Made by a program: the position numbers and the translations under genes. Positions 58,501 through 64,000 of a stretch of DNA of 64,000 nucleotides are shown here, piece by piece (positions within the stretch are counted from its first letter, which is position 1; each line of letters begins with the position of its first letter). The notes below the pieces were generated by a model. It was not told the origin of the DNA. It saw only the letters and a program-made list of their open reading frames with translations, and did not search any database. This stretch comes from Alopecurus myosuroides (lineage: Eukaryota; Streptophyta; Magnoliopsida; Poales; Poaceae), in assembly GCA_028641055.1 (NCBI GenBank), contig CM054062.1, positions 238,920,528 through 238,984,527 of the forward strand, read 5' to 3'.

Positions 58501-59132
58501 ACGCATCACAGTTCCACGGCAGGATACTACTGCCCGAGCTTGGCGACACGTGGAAGATCAAGGCCGAAGAGAAAGTTAGGTTCTTCATTTGGTTAATGCT
58601 GCAGAACCGTCTATGGACTGCGGATCGGTTGCAAAGAAGAGGTTGGGATCATGACGATAACTGCTGCCTTTGCGATCAAGTCCTGGAGAGCGCGGAGCAT
58701 CTGCTACTTGGATGTCCTTTCGTGAAGGAGGTCTGGATGCAGTTCTCCACCTCTCACCCGCTTTTGGTTCAGATTGCTCACACAGCGGACAGTGTGCACG
58801 AATGGTGGCGACTGATGAGGCGTACCTCGACTAGCCAGATCACGGTAGCGACGTATATCGCCTGGAACATCTGGAACGAGCGCAACCGGAGAGTGTTTCG
58901 GTGACGAGAGAACCACGGTTAGGGTGGTGGCTGATCTTGCTAGGCAAGAGGTAGATAGGCTCAACCTTGCTCACAGAATGAACTAGCCTTTCAGGCAGAG
59001 TGTGTGGGTAACGATCCCCCAGGCTGCTGGGGCCTCGTTGTGTAACTTGACTGTTATTCTTTTTTTCTCCTACCTAATATAATACAAAGGCAGAGCTCCT
59101 GCCGTACAGTTTCAAAAAAAAACATAAAAAAA
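55541..59132 (+). mobile_element. 5'-truncated L1-type LINE with ORF2
   Basis: ORF2 runs as an 877-codon frame (55,541-58,174). It contains most of an endonuclease (GDFNLI, SDHCPII) without its N-terminal catalytic residues, then a reverse transcriptase with LDLAKAFDS, GLRQGDPLSP and the catalytic FYADD (YADD from residue 667). A frameshift near 58,120 moves the frame to the one ending at 58,904, which holds the zf-RVT Cys/His region (CCLCDQVLESAEHLLLGC). A second shift at about 58,903 precedes the last codons, to the stop at about 58,985. There is no ORF1. The 3' UTR ends in an A-rich tail (59,114-59,132). No clear target duplication was found. Confidence 0.88.
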
Positions 59133-59739
59133 TCGATAATAAATTCTAAGTCTATATCTGGACATTCTATGTCCGCACACACAAATTTTTATGATTTTTT
59201 TGCGGCTTATGTTAAAAAGACAAAAAAAAATGTCTCATGAAAAGTCACTTTGGTACACCGAAATTTGCCCTTTTTGAACAGGCGCAAACAATATCTTTTT
59301 TTATTTCAAAAAAAACAATATCTTTTTTTGGCGAAACTTGATGCGTGAACATAAAATATTTGGATAGACTCCCGGGATTTTTGGTCAGAATATTTTGGCA
59401 CTCTAAGATATTTTTAAAATGTACTTTTTATACTGGGACTATTCTAGTCCTACAAGTCATCCCCGTATAGAGTTTTGAGACAACCCCGTATAGACTCGTA
59501 GCAGTTTTTTTTTTAGGTGATTGTTTGTTTTGTTGGAGCTAACTTTGTAGTAGCAGATGAACGGGATGGCAAAATAAAGTAGCAGATGAACGGTGTTGAA
59601 TCTTATGTCGGCCCGCTCTATTATTTTCCGGCCGAATCTTTGGGCCGCCACCAGTAAGGAATATGGGCCTAGATCGCTCAGCCAGCCCTAAACCTCAGGC
59701 TAGACCAAACTGCTTCCCTAATATAAAAATAAAAAGAAT
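59133..59739. other. Spacer between the LINE and the RRM gene
   Basis: This is AT-rich with homopolymer runs. No gene or recognisable element is seen. Confidence 0.5.
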
Positions 59740-60622
59740 TCCCTGCACTACAGAGGGTAGGCTCTTCGGCTGACTGCGACTTTCGGAGGAGACCGCGATC
59801 AGCTGTCGCCCTCGTCTCCGACCTCAGTCCACAGGAAGCACCACATCCGCATGCTCTAGCTTCCAAGATCTAGGTTTGCAGCCGCGCTCATCTACTCTCC
59901 CTTCCAGGCCCCTGCTCCCTTTGTCTTCTTTTCGAGAACTTGTTATCGATTGCCTGCTTCTTCCTGATTCGGGTGCGGCGCAGGCGCAAGGTGCGATTTT
60001 TCTTGGATTTTGGGGGGTATGATTTGACGATGTCGTTGCGAGTTCCATTTCCGTTTGTGTCCCAGCTGTAAGATTGTTTTCCTTTTCGTCTTGGGTCGTT
60101 TCGCATGTTGGATTAAAACCCTAGGTAGGTACAGGTAGAACCCTAGTTTTGTTTTCCAATTCCGGGCTTTCCACCGTTTCGGCGACCCTCCAATGTGGCG
60201 AAACCTTCTTGGGGCCTTGGGGAATCTTTCTATTGAAAATATTTTCGAGAACCGCAGAGAGATCTGCGTGTCCTTTGTATTAAGCTTTCATGGGAGAAAC
60301 AGAGTTCGATGACCACATACAGGGGAGAAAACGGTAAGAAAACAAGACTGGCCGTAGCACCAAGTCTTCCACGCGATCTGCAAGGGTACCTGCAGGGCAT
60401 TCCGTACCACGCGATCTGAACATATAAGGGATTTTGGTTGAATAAAACTTGATTTCTTGCATTTGTGCACATTCCGTGCGTCTTTCCTGCAGGGTGTGCT
60501 AGACCGCTGTATGTCACATGCTTCGGAGGCCCTGAAGTGATTTCTGAAGCAAAGTCGTAAATTGGGCCAGACTATTTTACCAGGTTGAAGGCTTCGCTGA
60601 ATCCTCTTGTCATCATCACAAG
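59740..60622 (+). other. Probable non-coding 5' exons of the RRM/CCHC gene
   Basis: A CT-rich leader-like stretch ends at a good donor (CGCAAG|GTGCGA, 59,990/59,991). A second exon of 130 bp fits 60,493-60,622, with acceptor TTTCCTGCAG and donor CACAAG|GTAAGT. Neither has a long frame, so both would be 5' UTR. The exon start on the left is a guess. Confidence 0.45.
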
Positions 60623-62164
60623 GTAAGTTTTCTTTTCCTTTTCTCACATTTAGGTGTTGTATTGTGATTTCGTATCTCTTAGCAGTTGCCATTGGAGTTA
60701 GATGTTAGCATGTCCCATTGAGCAGCGTGTAGCCCTGCACTTACATGTTTTTTGTCTTGTGTTTTGCGTCAGTTGTACTGTTGTAATATTGTGGTCATTT
60801 ACTTATGAATTGTTCAGAGTTGGGAGCTGTAATTTAAACATGAAATTATCAAGTTTGGTGATGTTTGAAGGGGTACATGGACATCTATATTGTGTTTCTA
60901 GGCCTCTTCAATAGAAACATCAACGTAAGGATGGTTTAGTTAGTACTCTTAGATACACCTCTCTTGATCTTTTAGATACTTTCAAAATTTACCGTTTCAT
61001 TTTGTTAATGGTGTTTCATGTGAGGTTCAGTTTGAATATTGAATGATTACTGTAAAAGGCTAGTATTTGATGTTTGGGTCAGGTTTGCAGCTGCTGTTTG
61101 TTGGACTGCAGTCACATATTTAGTTATCTGGATGCTGTAAGGAAATGTAAGAACAGCTGCAGTATCATTCTTTTTGACAAGTGCATCAAATGCATCTTGT
61201 CACTTGTGCTTGTCTCTGTTGATAGAAAGGCTATCTGTATATTGGGCTTGTTATTCTAAGGTCATGTTTTCTGCTACAACTGTCATATGCAGAAAATATC
61301 TGTGGATATCAAAGTGGAAAACAGTAAAACAAGTTTCACAACAAATTAGAATTTCTGCAGTATATTATCCATTTAATCTAATCAGAAACAGTAATAGTGC
61401 TTGACTTTTTCGGGAGATCAAGATCAGGTTATGTCGCGCTTGAACTTGACTCAAAGAACCTCAAACTTGGATTAAACAAGCAAAATCTAATCTGTGTAAA
61501 ATATGCAAATGAGCCCACACTTTCTCTTTTGCAAGCTCTGTCAGAATCAACCAAGGAATTTCATGAGCTGTAAAGTCATATATAAATTAAAATATAGAAG
61601 ATCAGCTTGAATTCAGTGTCAAGCTTGGTTCTTTTCTTTTCTTCCCCATTAGAGCCTATCTCGGGTCTTTTCAGTGTCCTCGGAGATTTGCTAAGCAGCT
61701 TCTTAAGGGCTATGCTTGCACATGAAATGGTTCTTGATGCTGTATGCTTTATCAGAACTTAGTTGCATGTTTTTTCTGAACGTTATTTCTGCCATACATT
61801 CCTGGATTTTGTAGTGGCTACTTTTAATGATTGAAATGATCGGAGCAAAAGGGTGATGGAGCAAGCAGAAGTGTCCACCTTAGCTCAGATTGCTTGACAA
61901 AAATCAAGTTGACAATACTAAATCTCTTAAAATTAGTACAGGAAATAAACTTCGAATTTGAGAAATCTCATGGAAATGTTGATTGGTGTTTGACAACACA
62001 TATAAACAGGTCAGCATTGGTGAGTTAAATATTTGAATACATCCAGGCTGAGGCTGTACACTTGTACTTTATCACCATGCAAAGGCGTTATGCATTTAGT
62101 ATGCTTGGATCTTGCTTTATTCATCTCTTTTCACTAAATTGTCACAGTATGTTTCTGATTGCAG
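60623..62164 (+). other. Long 5' UTR intron
   Basis: It runs from GTAAGT at 60,623 to the acceptor TTTCTGATTGCAG ending at 62,164, immediately before the ATG. It is T-rich with no coding signal. Other leader exons inside it cannot be excluded. Confidence 0.45.
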
Positions 62165-64000
62165 ATGTCATTGCATATTGGAGGGCTTTCTGTAGCTGTG
62201 CGGAAACAGTATCTTGATCGTGTTTTCCAGAAGTTTGGACGTTGCACCGTGAGATTGAAAGACGGATATGGATTTGCAGTGTTTGGTGCTAGTGATGATG
62301 CAGCTCGAGCCTTGCGGCACCTGCATGGGAAATTTGTTTGTGGGAAGCGCATAACTGTTAACTGGTCAAAACATCAGCCCAATCTTTCTCACAGTTCCAG
62401 GAGTTCAAGGCGGGTTAAGTCATCTAATGGAAGGGCTTCCAGAGATGGTATGGACAGTTTTAGGTTCAGTGATCCTGCAGATCAGAAGAATGACTATACA
62501 AGTCGAGGTATGAGTCATAACCCTGATGATGGAGTAGAAAAGAGGAATCACCATACGAGTCATGATAATAGCAAAAGCCCTGATGATGTGGTAGAAAAGA
62601 ATATGGACACTTTGAGGTTCAGTGATCCGGCAGATCAGAAGAATGACTATACAAGTCACGGTATGAGTCATAACCCTGATGACGGAGTAGGAAATAGGAA
62701 TCACCATATGAGTCATGATAATAGCCAAAGCCCTGATGATGTGGTAGAAAAGAATCCTGATGAAAAATCTGAGGGTTTAAAGGATGCTGGAGAAAGTATT
62801 GGTGAAGATCCAGTTGAGATGAAGATGGATGAAGGAGGCACTGGTGACGCTAATGCAATTGAACATGATAGATGGGGTGAGACTGGAATAGGAAATCACG
62901 GTGGGGATGATGATGATTTTGACCGCTTTGAACCTTATCATGGCTACAGCAAGCAGGACAAGAAGGAAAAGACTGTTAAAGCAGATCATAGACGGTTTTC
63001 CAAGAAGTGGCAAAGGCACCCTGCTGAGCGCTTTGACCAGAACCATGGTAAATCAAGATCTCTTCCAGCCTGCTACAGGTGTGGTGCTGCTTGCCATACT
63101 TCAGGTAACTGCCCTGAAAAAACAGTTGGTAAATTCAGAACACTGGGAGATCGATTGAGCTTGAGAGAAAAGGGGGAGCTGAGGCTAAGAAAATTCAGGT
63201 ATTCTTCAACTAGACGACCAGAATCTCATGTTGATACAATGACTCAAGCACATCAGAGAGTTCAAGATACCAGGAAACCATTTTCTGATAGGATAGGGGG
63301 AGCGCCCAAGTTGAGTAATGTGCCGACATTGAACAGAAGACATGCCCCTCAGAGTGAAAATATGCCACAAGTCCCCAAGGAAGCACATAATGGAAGCAAG
63401 TTGAAAAGATCTCGTGAGCCATCTCTCTCTTCTGGCAGGCCTTCCTCATACTCAAGATCTGGATCTCCTTATCCTCGTTCAAGAGCAGAATCCCCATCTC
63501 ATTCTGCATATTCTAGCTCTAAATCATCTCAGCCAGTTCAGCCTGAATGTTTAAAATTGAGGTCGAGATCAAATACCAGCCAGCATGGTCTGTTATCACT
63601 ATCAAAGTCTGATTCACCACAATCCAACTCCCCACGTGCTGCAGGGAACAAAAACATTGGTGGTCTGCTGAACTCTCCTCTGGAGAGCAATTCGGACTTG
63701 AAAGCAGCATCTGAATTCAAACATTTCGATGATTGCAAGCAAGAAGTCAAAGGTTCAAACAACTGCGAGGTTCCAAGTACTTCATCCAAGTTGGATACCC
63801 TAAGCAATGGAGATCAGCCTGTTCCTGGTAAGGGTGATAAGGTGCCAGTTCATGTAGAGACCACCGTGTACAAGGACATGATTGATGGCAGTGTTGGTAT
63901 TGTTGCTCATGGAGTGCAAGGTCAGAAGACCAGCCCTGATGACACTTTATCAGTGATGAAGTCAAACAAGGAGCATGTGGTGAAAAACAGGAGGTGCATT
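62165..64000 (+). CDS. RRM and CCHC zinc-knuckle, Ser/Arg-rich RNA-binding protein (3' end outside window)
   Basis: The frame is open for 612 codons, from ATG 62,165 to the window edge. Residues 1-72 form an RNA recognition motif with RNP2-like LHIGGL (3-8) and RNP1-like KDGYGFAVF (32-40). A tandem duplication follows (96-146 and 147-197), then an acidic stretch with four Asp (about 248), a CCHC knuckle (Cys303, Cys306, His311, Cys316; CX2CX4HX4C), and an RS-like region (about 416-458, with repeated SxS and SPxxRSR words). RRM, knuckle and RS together suggest a nuclear role in pre-mRNA splicing or processing, similar in parts to RS2Z SR proteins. The long linker and single knuckle do not match that family closely, so no symbol is given. 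No stop or shift was seen. Confidence 0.85.
   Translation, partial: MSLHIGGLSVAVRKQYLDRVFQKFGRCTVRLKDGYGFAVFGASDDAARALRHLHGKFVCGKRITVNWSKHQPNLSHSSRSSRRVKSSNGRASRDGMDSFRFSDPADQKNDYTSRGMSHNPDDGVEKRNHHTSHDNSKSPDDVVEKNMDTLRFSDPADQKNDYTSHGMSHNPDDGVGNRNHHMSHDNSQSPDDVVEKNPDEKSEGLKDAGESIGEDPVEMKMDEGGTGDANAIEHDRWGETGIGNHGGDDDDFDRFEPYHGYSKQDKKEKTVKADHRRFSKKWQRHPAERFDQNHGKSRSLPACYRCGAACHTSGNCPEKTVGKFRTLGDRLSLREKGELRLRKFRYSSTRRPESHVDTMTQAHQRVQDTRKPFSDRIGGAPKLSNVPTLNRRHAPQSENMPQVPKEAHNGSKLKRSREPSLSSGRPSSYSRSGSPYPRSRAESPSHSAYSSSKSSQPVQPECLKLRSRSNTSQHGLLSLSKSDSPQSNSPRAAGNKNIGGLLNSPLESNSDLKAASEFKHFDDCKQEVKGSNNCEVPSTSSKLDTLSNGDQPVPGKGDKVPVHVETTVYKDMIDGSVGIVAHGVQGQKTSPDDTLSVMKSNKEHVVKNRRCI
62450..62755 (+). 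repeat. 153-bp tandem duplication in the RRM/CCHC gene
   Basis: Two 51-codon units, 62,450-62,602 and 62,603-62,755, each start Met-Asp and contain RFSDPADQKNDYTS and SHDNS. They differ at a handful of residues, so the duplication is recent and in frame. Confidence 0.93.

Noticed and set aside
61074..61404. Short plus-strand ORFs in the RRM gene's leader intron
   Set aside because: T-rich intron sequence with no splice support or similarity.
1..64000. tRNA or rRNA genes
   Set aside because: I looked for cloverleaf-like B-box words and rRNA-like stretches and found none I could support; TGGCGCC sites are retrotransposon primer sites, not tRNA genes.

Overview
This window looks like nuclear DNA of a grass, most likely the wheat/barley tribe (Triticeae). 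The left three quarters is a nest of LTR retrotransposons. The right quarter holds two ordinary intron-containing plant genes, small Stowaway-type elements and L1-type LINEs. No bacterial features were seen. The tribe is inferred from element style and gene similarity; no database was searched.

Layout. 1-10,338: a decayed Ty3/Gypsy element of Tat type ('element A') on the minus strand. Its pol, protease and gag lie at 2,558-9,510, one LTR at 9,482-10,338, and a spliced accessory gene runs the opposite way at 99-1,904. 10,321-40,788: a tandem array of a second Tat-type family ('element B') on the plus strand. It has three near-identical LTRs (11,552-12,042; 28,042-28,532; 40,303-40,788), two complete internal regions (copy A, copy B) and the tail of a third. 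Each complete internal region has gag-protease, an in-frame UAG, pol, then a multi-exon antisense gene with its own apparent promoter. Copy A carries a nested non-autonomous LTR element at 13,318-17,463 with a clear 5-bp target duplication and two unrelated tandem-repeat families. 40,789-46,616: the 3' half of a SIRE/Maximus-like Copia element whose reverse transcriptase gene is cut by the array. It has a spliced accessory ORF at 42,948-44,817 and a 3' LTR at 45,233-46,616. 46,617-47,709: part of an older LTR on the minus strand.

47,710-50,150 is intergenic. 50,399-55,074 is a seven-exon gene for a Mn-type cation diffusion facilitator (metal tolerance protein, MTP9/10 clade). Its splice sites and phases all agree and give 403 aa. 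It has two Stowaway-like elements in intron 1 and a LINE tail in intron 5. 55,541-59,132 is a 5'-truncated L1 LINE. From about 59,740 a second host gene begins, with non-coding 5' exons. Its coding exon is open from 62,165 to the window edge (612 codons) and encodes an RRM plus CCHC-knuckle, Ser/Arg-rich protein with a fresh 51-residue internal duplication.

Most notable points: (i) in all three Gypsy-type families the gag reading frame appears to start inside the 5' LTR and run through the tRNA primer-binding site as a conserved Q-L-A-P-[ST]-V peptide; (ii) families A and B share a UAG-GAA-AGC junction between protease and pol; (iii) both carry spliced antisense genes, and that of B sits behind a TATA box and ACGT (bZIP-type) palindromes, one of which has been precisely lost from copy B; (iv) the three-LTR tandem structure.
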